DNA of 36,525 nucleotides from NCBI GenBank assembly GCA_002450895.1, contig DKAR01000206.1, positions 1 to 36,525 of the forward strand, read 5' to 3'. Of the stretch, positions 16,929 through 24,973 are shown piece by piece. Below the pieces are notes generated by a model. That model ran no database searches. It was not told where the DNA came from and saw only the letters and a list, made by a program, of their open reading frames with translations. Within the stretch, counting starts at the first letter, position 1; every line of letters starts with the position of its first letter. This stretch comes from Proteobacteria bacterium UBA6921 (GTDB lineage Bacteria; Pseudomonadota; Gammaproteobacteria; SG8-11). The position numbers and the translations under genes were made by a program.

Positions 16929-17093
16929 GAAAACTACCTCATTAAAAAGTTAATTTGCCGAACCCGCAGCTGTTCCTGACATCTTTCTTCATTGCGGGAG
17001 CGACTTCCGAAATATCGGGAGGAAACTTCCGTACTGACAACTAGGGAACCACTGCAGTAGCGCAAAGATACGCCCATTGTGGGCGAAAAACCA
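16929..17093 (-). promoter_or_regulatory. Promoter and leader of csp copy 2
   Basis: On the minus strand this has TGGTTTTTCGC, then TATCTT at 17070-17065 with the same 17-base spacing as copy 1. About 137 bases of leader follow to the ATG. The shared blocks are CGGAAGTTTCCTCC, CGGAAGTCGCTCCCGCAA and ATGAGGTAGT before the start. The stretch between the conserved blocks has diverged, so the kept blocks are probably functional. Confidence 0.6.
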
Positions 17094-17190
17094 CTCCTGT
17101 GTTCACGTAGATATGGCTTTGCGATGCAGAATTTGCCGCCGGTCGCCCCCGAAACAGACATATTAAGGTCCCGTGATAGGGGTAAGGACC

Positions 17191-17214
17191 GGGGCGGCAG
17201 GGTCGTGCCGCCCC
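17191..17214. other. GC-rich hairpin between csp copy 2 and the monoheme cytochrome gene
   Basis: A perfect 9-bp stem (17191-17199 with 17206-17214) with a 6-base loop lies about 57 bases beyond the stop of the minus-strand cytochrome gene. No T-run follows on that strand, so intrinsic termination is doubtful. Confidence 0.45.
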
Positions 17215-17271
17215 TGAAGACTTTCCCCGCCGGCCTACGGATGTTCAAAGCGGGCGGGTCGGGTCGGCAAG

Positions 17272-17769
17272 TTATTTTGCCGGGGGTGGGGGTGGGAAAG
17301 AAGCGAAGGGCATGGGCGGTTCCTTGTCCGGCGGAATGTAGGCCGGAGCCTGGTTTCCGGGTTCGCCCAGCGACTTTACAAAGTGGTAGACCGCACGCAG
17401 GTCCTCGTCGTGCATTGCATTCAGATTGAAGAATGGCATTGGCGGCCGGCGCTTCAGCGCTTTCGCCTCTTTCACCCATTGATCCGCCGTGAGGTCTTTC
17501 ATGAACAGGCGCAAATTGGGCGGATAGGTCGTTCCCCACGGACCGCGCCATCCAAAGCCGCTGCCTTTCAGCCACTCGCTGGAGGGGACTTTTCCATCGT
17601 TCAAAAGATAACCATCGGTGTGACAGTCGTTGCAGCCCGCAATTCGCACCACATATTCACCGCGCGCGATCATTTCTTTTTCGCTTTTCGCCGCCCATGC
17701 ACTGGGCATGGCTAAGACTGCGCCGAGCAACGAACCAAGCACTACGTATCGCGATCTCCTCAGATGCAT
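17272..17769 (-). CDS. Monoheme cytochrome c
   Basis: The 165-residue periplasmic protein has a signal peptide (cleavage near SAWAA) and one heme motif, GCNDCH, with Cys46, Cys49 and His50. The region RRPPMPFFNLNAMHDEDLRA near the C-terminal half probably carries the axial Met. The tail is Pro-rich and ends KEPPMPFASFPPPPPAK. It resembles cytochrome subunits that feed electrons from periplasmic dehydrogenases, but no dehydrogenase is adjacent. A gaggg upstream supports ATG 17769. It lies 152 bp downstream of the diheme cytochrome gene on the same strand, possibly in one transcript. Confidence 0.86.
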   Translation of the reverse strand: MHLRRSRYVVLGSLLGAVLAMPSAWAAKSEKEMIARGEYVVRIAGCNDCHTDGYLLNDGKVPSSEWLKGSGFGWRGPWGTTYPPNLRLFMKDLTADQWVKEAKALKRRPPMPFFNLNAMHDEDLRAVYHFVKSLGEPGNQAPAYIPPDKEPPMPFASFPPPPPAK

Positions 17770-17921
17770 GAAATTACCCTCGCTGTTTCTTGTTGGATGA
17801 ACGTTAACTGCAACTTCAATACCCGCCTATTAACGGTGGCGCGCGCTGATGCGTGCAACCGTCAACGAGCGAATTTGTGGGGAGTATTCTAAATCTCCGA
17901 ATTTCGCGAAGTTCAAAAGAT

Positions 17922-18827
17922 TTACCGACCACCTGCGGCTTTCGGCGGCAAGGTCTTGAGGTAGGCAAACACTGCTTCGATTTCGACGTCCGACAATTTG
18001 TTCAAGCTGGCAAAAGGCATCACCGTGTTGACCGCCGCACCGTCCGGGCGCACGCCGGTGCGCAGCATGTTCCGGAATGCCTCCACGTTGGAATAGCGCG
18101 CAATTGCACTGCCTTCGCCGGGGGTCAGATTGGCGGCCGGTGGCCAGTGCGGGGGACTGCCCGGGATGCGCCCGCCCGAGAATCCTTCGCCGTGGCATCC
18201 GCGGCACATGTTGGCGACATAGGCGCCATACTCGGGCGTTGCCCCTTCCGGAATTGGCGTCGATGGAGGCAGCGAATGATCGATTTTTGCCGCCGCATCC
18301 TTGATCTTTCCGAACGCATAGAGCGCCTTGAGGACGAGCGGCAATTTTATGACCGCGCCGGTGCCGTCGCCGGCGGGCAAGCTGCGCACATACGCCACCA
18401 GGGCCGCGAGATCCGCGTCCGTCAAACGGTTGAAATCCTCTGAAGGCATCAAGAATACCGGCTGTCCACTTGGTTTCACGCCGTGGCGGATGGTTCGCAC
18501 CCAGTCCACTTCCCCGTATTTTGCCGTAGCGCCGTGTTCCCCGGTCGTAATATTGGGAGTCTTGATATACAAGCCGTTCGACTCGTTGAGCATCACTTTT
18601 CCGTTCCCGTCGGCGCCATGGCATTCACTGCAGCCACGCGACTCGAACAGGTGCTTGCCACGCACAAGAGCTTCCGGATTTGTATCGTAGGGAACCGCGA
18701 TTACAGACACTTCCACGATGCGGTGCGCCACGCTCGCGCTGATCTTGTTTACGGCGACGGCGGCCAGGCCCGCAATGACGACCAGAACTGCCAGGATGAC
18801 TGCAACGAACTTGAATTTGCGATTCAT
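17922..18827 (-). CDS. Membrane-anchored diheme cytochrome c
   Basis: The 301-residue protein has an N-terminal uncleaved-looking helix (FKFVAVILAVLVVIAGLAAV) and two heme domains. The first motif is GCSECH (Cys66, Cys69, His70) and the second is MCRGCH (Cys208, Cys211, His212). Candidate axial Met residues are Met127 in VFLMPSEDF and the Met of NTVMPFASL. The order resembles the cytochrome subunit of membrane dehydrogenases, but that subunit usually carries three hemes and no catalytic gene is nearby. A weak purine-rich stretch precedes the ATG. The monoheme cytochrome gene follows downstream. Confidence 0.86.
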   Translation of the reverse strand: MNRKFKFVAVILAVLVVIAGLAAVAVNKISASVAHRIVEVSVIAVPYDTNPEALVRGKHLFESRGCSECHGADGNGKVMLNESNGLYIKTPNITTGEHGATAKYGEVDWVRTIRHGVKPSGQPVFLMPSEDFNRLTDADLAALVAYVRSLPAGDGTGAVIKLPLVLKALYAFGKIKDAAAKIDHSLPPSTPIPEGATPEYGAYVANMCRGCHGEGFSGGRIPGSPPHWPPAANLTPGEGSAIARYSNVEAFRNMLRTGVRPDGAAVNTVMPFASLNKLSDVEIEAVFAYLKTLPPKAAGGR

Positions 18828-18960
18828 GCCTGTTCTCGCCGAAGTTGATTGCCGGGTGAATCAAAAGTAGCACACGCTTTCCGCAGGTGCGGGAGTAAGG
18901 CAGGGATTTTCAGATGGATGACCGTCGGGGAAGATCTTTCGAGACAGATAGGTCCGTTGC

Positions 18961-18991
18961 CCAGAAAAAACAAAAGGGCGCCGAAGCGCCC
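18961..18991 (-). terminator. Intrinsic terminator of the Gly/Met/Ser mini-gene
   Basis: On the minus strand a 6-bp GC stem (18991-18986 with 18981-18976) is closed by the very stable ttcg tetraloop and followed by ttttgttttttct (18975-18963). It lies about 50 bases after the stop of the 28-codon gene and faces away from it, so it ends that transcript. Confidence 0.85.
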
Positions 18992-19040
18992 ATTTTTGTC
19001 TCATCGCCGAAAAAATCGCAGCGACCGCGTGCAGCGATTC

Positions 19041-19127
19041 TTACATCCCGCCGCCCATGCCGCCACTCATGCCGCTTCCGCCCATGCTTCCGCCACCGCT
19101 CATACCGCCTCCCATACCACCGCCCAT
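19041..19127 (-). CDS. 28-residue peptide made only of Gly, Met and Ser
   Basis: This small gene has a perfect ribosome-binding site (AGGAGG, 19138-19133) 5 bases before ATG 19127. It reads 28 residues to a TAA and is followed by an intrinsic terminator with a UUCG loop. The peptide has 17 Gly, 7 Met and 4 Ser and no other residue, in units such as MGGG, MSGGGS and MGGSG. Codons for Gly vary (GGC, GGT, GGA, GGG), so it is not a simple DNA repeat. No signal peptide or helix is expected. Met spacing of 4-6 residues could bind Cu(I) or Ag(I), as Met-rich motifs do elsewhere, but that is inference. I do not recognise any family. A dual RNA/peptide role is possible. Confidence 0.72.
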   Translation of the reverse strand: MGGGMGGGMSGGGSMGGSGMSGGMGGGM

Positions 19128-19715
19128 ATGCGCCTCCTGTTGTGTTGCGTGAAAGTTGTTAGGTGATGCGCATTGTGATGTACGTGAGTGAAATGAAACT
19201 GACGCTCCGCTGAATTGAATCTGACATTACGGTGAACTGAAAATGAAAAAATATTTCGGCGAAATTGCTGCGTGAAACGTCACATTCCACAGGAGTTGAA
19301 TCGAATTGTTGTTCACGCCGCTACGTATAAATACGGTTTCGAAATGCTCAGCAAGAACCTCCGAAGAGAATAACGTTGTCGAGTAGACAAAGGTTCGGAC
19401 ACACGCCACGCCTGTGGTACACGTTATGTTGCGAGGCAAGGACACGCGAGTGTCGCAGCGCTGCCCGGGGTGATTTATTGCGTGCGCGCGAGCCTCAACA
19501 CTTGCGCCCTAAAATACGGAAGCAGGGGGCCGCCGCATTGGACCGGTGCCGATACGGCGCGGCAGGCCCGATTTCCCGTTGCATCGCACCGACGCACTAC
19601 GGGCGCAGCGCTCACCGTGAACTACACTTGATAACACCGGGTTTGACGGACGCGCGGATTTCTGTCGCGAACACCCGGTGTTTCGATTGGGTTGACCAAC
19701 GGGAGAACAATCAAC
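19128..19715. other. 588-bp region between the mini-gene and the lipoprotein hydrolase
   Basis: No convincing gene is seen. A 203-codon frame here has a non-protein-like composition and overlaps the hydrolase start. The left part should hold the minus-strand promoter of the mini-gene. A 9-bp inverted repeat (19634-19642 with 19675-19683) lies just upstream of the hydrolase ribosome-binding site and could form a large leader hairpin. Confidence 0.5.
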
Positions 19716-20978
19716 ATGAAACGGACACGCCGACAAGGCTGGATCATCATTCTGTTTTCCGTCGTCCTCAGCGCCTGCGCCTCGAACTCCATTTATCGTG
19801 GCGACTTCAAACCGTGCGACGTGACGGCGCAGGAGACCTGCGAGGGTCATGCGATTCAGCGGCACGAACTGGGGACGGACCAGGAGTATGTCATTGGTTT
19901 CGTCGAGATCGACGACCAGGGCCAGTTACGCGACCGCGCGCAAATGAATGCGGTGCTGGACGAGTTGTATGCGATGGCCTCGAATGAAGGATTGTTGCTG
20001 AACGTTTTTGTCCATGGCTGGCATCACAGCGCGCAACCCGGCGATCCAAACGTAGAAGATTTCAAATCCAGCCTGGCCCAGCTGAGCAAGGTCGAGCACA
20101 GCCTTTACAAACCTGCCCGCAAGATCGTCGGTGTTTATGTAGGCTGGCGCGGTGACTCGCTCATCGTTCCTTATGTTAATGATCTCACCTTCTGGGAGCG
20201 CAAGAGCACGGCGCAGGATGTCGGTCATCTGGGCATGGCGGAGCTTTTGCTGCGGCTTGAGGAGATCAGCAACGTCAAGAACACGCAGGAGCCACCGGTC
20301 AGAAGCCGGCTGGTCATTATTGGCCACAGCTTTGGAGGCGCCGCGGTCTATAGCGCCACATCGCAGATTCTGGCGGACCGTTTCGTCGACAGTCGAAACG
20401 GCAAGGCCTCGGTCGGTGATGCGCAGGGATTCGGCGATCTGGTCGTGCTCCTCAATCCGGCGTTCGAAGCGTTGTACTACGCGCCGCTCTACGATTTGGC
20501 GCAGGCACGATGCAGTTACTTTCCCGAGCAGCGACCGCGACTGGTGATCCTGACGTCAGAAGGTGACTGGGCCACGAAGATCCTCTTTCCAATGGGGCGA
20601 ATCTTCTCAACGTTCTTCGAATCGCACGGCACGATTTCACGCAGTGACTGCAAGCGCCCGCTGACTTTCAGTGAAGGCGAGGCCGATCGAACCGCGGTGG
20701 GGCACTTTGATCCGCTGCAGACGCACATACTCCAGCCCGCAAAAGTCGCCGTCGCGGCGACCTACGGCGATGTGAAGAATATCTGGGAGCAACAACAGCC
20801 CGGAGCCACCCTGCAGTTCGGCAATACCGAGCTTGTCAGTCTCAACAAGACTGCGCTGCGCAACCCTTACCTCAACGTGCGCGTCGACAAACGGCTGATG
20901 AAGGACCACAACGATATTTTCCGCGATGAGATTCGCGAATTCCTGCGCGAGCTGATTGTCCTTTCGGCGGGCGACTGA
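19716..20978 (+). CDS. Lipoprotein alpha/beta hydrolase
   Basis: The 420-residue predicted lipoprotein has a lipobox LSAC placing the lipidated Cys at residue 21. It has an alpha/beta-hydrolase core: the HGW motif (NVFVHGWHHSAQ, residues 97-108) for the oxyanion region and the nucleophile elbow GHSFGG with Ser205. A later His in TAVGHFDPLQTH could complete the triad. It is probably an envelope-bound esterase or lipase of unknown substrate. ATG 19716 with gggag about 10 bases upstream is preferred over an earlier in-frame start. The serine hydrolase gene follows at once, so an operon is likely. Confidence 0.83.
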   Translation: MKRTRRQGWIIILFSVVLSACASNSIYRGDFKPCDVTAQETCEGHAIQRHELGTDQEYVIGFVEIDDQGQLRDRAQMNAVLDELYAMASNEGLLLNVFVHGWHHSAQPGDPNVEDFKSSLAQLSKVEHSLYKPARKIVGVYVGWRGDSLIVPYVNDLTFWERKSTAQDVGHLGMAELLLRLEEISNVKNTQEPPVRSRLVIIGHSFGGAAVYSATSQILADRFVDSRNGKASVGDAQGFGDLVVLLNPAFEALYYAPLYDLAQARCSYFPEQRPRLVILTSEGDWATKILFPMGRIFSTFFESHGTISRSDCKRPLTFSEGEADRTAVGHFDPLQTHILQPAKVAVAATYGDVKNIWEQQQPGATLQFGNTELVSLNKTALRNPYLNVRVDKRLMKDHNDIFRDEIREFLRELIVLSAGD

Positions 20979-21022
20979 AAAAGAGTCACTTTTATGCTGC
21001 AGATCGCGTCGCAAAGTTTGTC

Positions 21023-22144
21023 TTGATTGTGACTATGGGAACTATGTCGAGCGCAATGGCCGCGGCGGTGGCACCGGACGCCGCCGCGCGCGTGCAGCGC
21101 ATGCTCGACCAGATGATCGCCGCGGATGAAACGCCCGGGCTCCAGTATTTGTTTCTGTCGCCGGGTGCTGTGCTGTATTCCTACACCGGCGGGATGGCGA
21201 ATCTCGTCGATCGCGTCCCGGTGACCGATGACACCACCTTCAACGGTTATTCCGTCACCAAGACATTCACGGCCGCGGCGATATTGCAGCTGGCTGAGAA
21301 AGGCAAGCTTGAACTTGATCAGCCCGTTTCGAAGTACCTGGACCACTATCCGTTCAGCAAAAGCCCAACGGTTCGCGAAACGCTCAGTCACACTGGTGGT
21401 TTTCCCAATCCGATTCCGCTGACCTGGGTACATTTGGCTGAAGAGCACGCAGAATTCAATCGCGTCCAATTCCTCAACGATGTACTCGACAAGAATTCCA
21501 GCCTGAAATCCGATCCGGGCGAAAAATTTGCCTACTCCAATGTTGGATACCTGATACTCGGTGCGGCGATCGAAAAGCTCTCTGGTCTCCCTTACACCGA
21601 GTACGTCGAGCAGAATCTGATTCGTCCGTTGAATCTGCAAAACGGTGAGTCGTTGTTCTTCACGATACACAGGCCGGATTTGCACGCCCGCGGCTACATC
21701 AAACGCTGGAGCCTGCTGAATGCCATCCTGGGTTTTTTCATCGACCGCGACCGCTATCTCGACGCGACTCACGGGCGTTGGCGACAGTTCCGGAATTTCT
21801 ACGCGAACGGCACGGCCTATGGCGGGTTGATCGGCAACGCACGCGGCTTCGCACGCTATCTGCAAAGATTGCTGGCTCCAAATGGGTATCTGACGCCCTC
21901 AAACATGGAAACACTGCTCGCACCCGCCCATTTGCGTGACGGTACGGTATTGCAGAGAAGCGTCGGTTGGCGAATTGGAACTTTAAAAGGTGAAACCAAT
22001 TACGCCCACGCCGGCGGCGCGGCGGGGTACTACTGCGAGATCCGGCTCTACCCACGCATCGGTCGCGCGAGCGTCATCATGTTCAATCGCACCGAAGCCA
22101 GTGACTTGCGTTTGTTGGATCGCTTTGACGAAGTCTTTATTTGA
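21023..22144 (+). CDS. Serine hydrolase of the beta-lactamase/DD-peptidase (class C-like) family
   Basis: The roughly 373-residue protein has the family motifs: SVTK (Ser77, Lys80), YSN (Tyr171, Asn173) and HAGGAAGYYCE as the third motif. Members act as esterases, peptidases or D-aminopeptidases, usually in the periplasm. The start is uncertain. TTG 21023, GTG 21029 and ATG 21035 are all in frame but lack a good ribosome-binding site. The frame stays open upstream, and reading from a CTG at 20975, overlapping the previous stop, adds KKSHFYAADRVAKF before the hydrophobic FVLIVTMGTMSSAMAA, a better signal peptide. It is the second gene after the lipoprotein hydrolase. Confidence 0.82.
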   Translation: MIVTMGTMSSAMAAAVAPDAAARVQRMLDQMIAADETPGLQYLFLSPGAVLYSYTGGMANLVDRVPVTDDTTFNGYSVTKTFTAAAILQLAEKGKLELDQPVSKYLDHYPFSKSPTVRETLSHTGGFPNPIPLTWVHLAEEHAEFNRVQFLNDVLDKNSSLKSDPGEKFAYSNVGYLILGAAIEKLSGLPYTEYVEQNLIRPLNLQNGESLFFTIHRPDLHARGYIKRWSLLNAILGFFIDRDRYLDATHGRWRQFRNFYANGTAYGGLIGNARGFARYLQRLLAPNGYLTPSNMETLLAPAHLRDGTVLQRSVGWRIGTLKGETNYAHAGGAAGYYCEIRLYPRIGRASVIMFNRTEASDLRLLDRFDEVFI

Positions 22145-22191
22145 ACCGCAACTCGATCTGCGTGATTTTTCTGGCACGGCACGATTCCCCG

Positions 22192-23367
22192 TCATTTTTT
22201 GAAGGATGCTCCCCGCAACGGCGCCGGGCGCCAACCGATGTCTGTTGCGACGCCTGCATGATCTGACGGCCACAGTCCCGAAGACGTCTTGTTGCGTTCC
22301 GTATCGCCCACGAGCCACGAACGAACGACAGCATCGTCCAGCACCATGGGGTCGCCGTCCGGCGCGCGCACGAATGCATAGTCGATGCGCATGTCGAGTG
22401 CGGAGTCGGCGTTGTTCAGCAACTCGTCCTGGCAGCATGTGTATCCAGACTCCGGTGGACCGACGCGATACGTCCACGCATCCGCAAAGTGGCTGGCTGT
22501 TAATAGCAAGTAGGGTGGTACCGCACCGGACAGATCGATCGGATCTTCCGGTGTGGAATTCAGATCGCCGAGCAACACCACTGGCAGTGGCGAGAGTGAA
22601 AATGCCGCTGCCAGTTCTTGCGCCTGCAGCGACTGAATCCAGATGACCGGCGCCGGACCCGGCAGTTCGAGATGCGTGGTAACGACGCGGTAGTCGCGCC
22701 CATCGATGCGTGCATCCACAGCAGCGTAGCCACGCGTGAATTCCACCGGAATGCCACCCAGCTGCAATTGAAGATTCGTGGAGTAGTTCTGCGCGATCGG
22801 ATTGTGCGTGCGCACATCGCGGCGCGCGAGAATCACATCGTGATCCGTGAGTCGCACATCCATGAACAGGGGATTGCCCTGTGCATCGGTGCCTGCATAC
22901 GACGGAACTTCAACATCGGCGTTGGTGACGCGCGCGGCAACCCGATAATGCAGGCCACGTGCATCGAGTGCCTCCATCAGCAGGTCCAGGTAGTCGTACA
23001 GCACGTCGGTCGCCTGCACCGGATTTCCAACTAATACGTCGCCCGGAAATTGTGTGCGCAGCAGTGTCACTTCCTGCAACGCGACGACATCGGGGCGCGC
23101 TCGGTCGATCTCGAGCGCGATGCGCTTCGCGCGCGCGGGGAAATCAGTGCCATTGATGATGCCGAGCGTCTCGGCAACCCGCGCGGGAATCAGCTGCGGA
23201 TTGGGTTCGTTCACCACACGCAGCAGGTCTGCGCCCAGATAAAGGTTCTGGGTCATCACACGCAGTGCGTCGCGGTCGCGGGAGACACCCTCATGGGCCC
23301 AACTTGAAAATGGAACAGCACAAATCGCAATCAGTAAGAAGCGGCGGAACCAGCGGTGTTCGCTCAT
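22192..23367 (-). CDS. Secreted endonuclease/exonuclease/phosphatase-family protein
   Basis: The 391-residue exported protein has a signal peptide (MSEHRWFRRFLLIAICAVPF..., cleavage near SWA) and an EEP (DNase I-like) domain. The motifs are MTQNLYLGADL (metal-binding Asn), VVALQEV (Glu), TTHLE, LLGDLNSTPED (catalytic Asp/Asn) and the terminal SDHAGVATDI. The catalytic set is complete, so it should be an active Mg-dependent phosphodiesterase or phosphatase. The substrate may be DNA, a phospholipid or an inositol phosphate. ATG 23367 follows ggagg. An earlier ATG at 23382 lacks a site. Its stop faces the serine hydrolase stop. Confidence 0.87.
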   Translation of the reverse strand: MSEHRWFRRFLLIAICAVPFSSWAHEGVSRDRDALRVMTQNLYLGADLLRVVNEPNPQLIPARVAETLGIINGTDFPARAKRIALEIDRARPDVVALQEVTLLRTQFPGDVLVGNPVQATDVLYDYLDLLMEALDARGLHYRVAARVTNADVEVPSYAGTDAQGNPLFMDVRLTDHDVILARRDVRTHNPIAQNYSTNLQLQLGGIPVEFTRGYAAVDARIDGRDYRVVTTHLELPGPAPVIWIQSLQAQELAAAFSLSPLPVVLLGDLNSTPEDPIDLSGAVPPYLLLTASHFADAWTYRVGPPESGYTCCQDELLNNADSALDMRIDYAFVRAPDGDPMVLDDAVVRSWLVGDTERNKTSSGLWPSDHAGVATDIGWRPAPLRGASFKK

Positions 23368-23638
23368 AGGGCCTCCCTGCATGTGAAATCGCTGAATCAG
23401 GCCACCAGTGTGTACTCACCGGGCAACGGATTACGCCCGTGTAATTACGAATTCACGGATTCAGAATTCGCTGGCGGCAGGCTTGCCGCAGGGCGATCTC
23501 GATATCGCGACGAGCACCGCTGCCGTGCACATAAGAATTTCGCAATGACTTCGCGGACCGCGCTGTGGCATTTTAACCTTGATGGGGCTCCATCAAATTT
23601 GCTATCCAGGCTGAACGTACCGAAAAGGAAGAAGGTCA

Positions 23639-24583
23639 ATGCACGCCATGCAGTATCCCAGCGCGGGTCATCCCGACAGTATTGTCGCGGTCGATGTCCC
23701 CAAGCCAAATCTGTCTTCTACGCAGCTGTTGGTGAAAGTCGCTGCGTCGTCCGTCAATCCGGTGGATTGGAAGCTGCGGCGCATGCAATCGATGTTTTAC
23801 AGGCCGGTGACATTTCCATCCATTCCCGGGTCGGATCTGTCGGGCGAAGTGAGCGCTGTAGGCATGGCCGTGCGAGGATTCAAACTTGGCGACCGCGTCT
23901 TTGCCATGACGCCAGTGACCACAGGCGGAGCCAATGCAGAGTTCTGCGCGGTTGATGAAACCATGGCCGCGCACGCGCCGTCGAACGTGCCGCTGCAGGC
24001 GAGCGCCGCAATTCCGCTCGCCGGACTTACGGCGCTGCAATCCCTGCGTGACCTCGGTGGGCTTGTGTCCGGGCAACATGTGCTGATCGTGGGTGCTTCC
24101 GGTGGTGTCGGACACTTTGCCGTGCAAATCGCAAAAAGCTACGGTGCCCACGTGACGGCGGTGTGTGGTCCGCGCCATGTTGAAATGGTGCGTGCACTGG
24201 GTGCCGACGCAGTGATCGACTACACGCGGCAGTCCGATTTTCGCGGCGACAGTCCGTACGAGCTCGTTTTTGATACCGCGGTGCGCACACCCTTGAAAGA
24301 GTTTCTACGTGTAATGGCTCCGGCCGGCGTCTACGTGTCAACGCTGCCGGATGTTCCGCGAATAGTGGCGGCGACATTTTTTCCGCTGCTGTCGCGGCGG
24401 CGCGTGCGGTTCAGTCGAGTGCGTCCGCGTGGTAGTGATCTCGAAGTATTGCGAACCTTGTGCGACGCCGGAAAACTCAAACCGACGATCGACAAAACAT
24501 TCACGTTGGACGATCTGGGTGCGGCACATACATACAGTCAGCAAGGTCACGCGGGTGGAAAAATCCTGATCCTGAATTACTGA
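23639..24583 (+). CDS. NAD(P)-dependent MDR oxidoreductase (quinone reductase-like)
   Basis: The 314-residue cytoplasmic enzyme belongs to the zinc-independent medium-chain dehydrogenase/reductase group. It has a GroES-like domain (VNPVDWKLRRMQ, IPGSDLSGEV, GDRVFAM) and a Rossmann domain with GASGGVGHFAVQIAK near residues 152-166. Catalytic-zinc cysteines are absent. Members reduce quinones or enals with NADPH. A purine-rich aaggaagaagg precedes ATG 23639. The adjacent genes run in other directions or belong to other units, so it is probably transcribed alone. Confidence 0.88.
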   Translation: MHAMQYPSAGHPDSIVAVDVPKPNLSSTQLLVKVAASSVNPVDWKLRRMQSMFYRPVTFPSIPGSDLSGEVSAVGMAVRGFKLGDRVFAMTPVTTGGANAEFCAVDETMAAHAPSNVPLQASAAIPLAGLTALQSLRDLGGLVSGQHVLIVGASGGVGHFAVQIAKSYGAHVTAVCGPRHVEMVRALGADAVIDYTRQSDFRGDSPYELVFDTAVRTPLKEFLRVMAPAGVYVSTLPDVPRIVAATFFPLLSRRRVRFSRVRPRGSDLEVLRTLCDAGKLKPTIDKTFTLDDLGAAHTYSQQGHAGGKILILNY

Positions 24584-24702
24584 CGCTCAGACATAACGCT
24601 TAATCTATTTTTCAGGATTGTCAGTTTTCTCTTCGTTTCCGACGCGCACACAAAAAAGAATTGCATTCAATTCGTAAATCAAAAAATCGTGCGCAGCTCT
24701 AA

Positions 24703-24719
24703 CTGAAAATAATTTTCAG
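24703..24719. promoter_or_regulatory. Fur-box-like palindrome
   Basis: The 17-base perfect dyad CTGAAAATAATTTTCAG contains TGAAAAT-A-ATTTTCA, which fits the 7-1-7 Fur heptamer TGATAAT-n-ATTATCA at 13 of the 15 positions counting the free centre base. It lies about 255 bp upstream of the Cyc2-like gene. Another dyad-binding repressor is possible. Confidence 0.5.
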
Positions 24720-24749
24720 ATTCGATTCACAAAAAAGCGCCCATACTCG

Positions 24750-24782
24750 CGCGCGCTTTGGAAATGGTGCGCGGCGTTTTTT
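24750..24782 (+). terminator. Possible terminator or attenuator upstream of the Cyc2-like gene
   Basis: A 7-bp GC stem (24750-24756 with 24767-24773, one G-T pair) with a 10-base loop is followed after three bases by six T. It could end the oxidoreductase transcript or attenuate the cytochrome transcript. Confidence 0.4.
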
Positions 24783-24973
24783 ATTCAGGCGCCCGCGATG
24801 GTCCGCTGAAGCATTGAGATGAAAGCTTGCCATGCCGAGACTCGTTCTCAACGCATTGCCTCATCACTCAAGAGTATCTTGTCGCCCTTCTTATGCGGTG
24901 CGAGTCGTCCTGCATGTCTGGTTGTCTGCATTTGTTCAAGAAGTTCCCTTTAACTCTAAAAATGGAGAACAAG

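Larger units (their letters stand above)
24584..24973. other. AT-rich regulatory region upstream of the Cyc2-like gene
   Basis: These 390 bp hold no convincing gene. They contain the Fur-box-like palindrome (24703-24719) and, just after it, a GC hairpin with a T-run (24750-24782). The promoter of the Cyc2-like gene should lie between these elements and its start, but no confident -35/-10 pair is visible. Confidence 0.55.

Noticed and set aside
19376..19987. 203-codon plus-strand frame before the lipoprotein hydrolase
   Set aside because: It is rich in Arg and Cys without family pattern, overlaps the hydrolase signal peptide in another frame, and lacks a ribosome-binding site.
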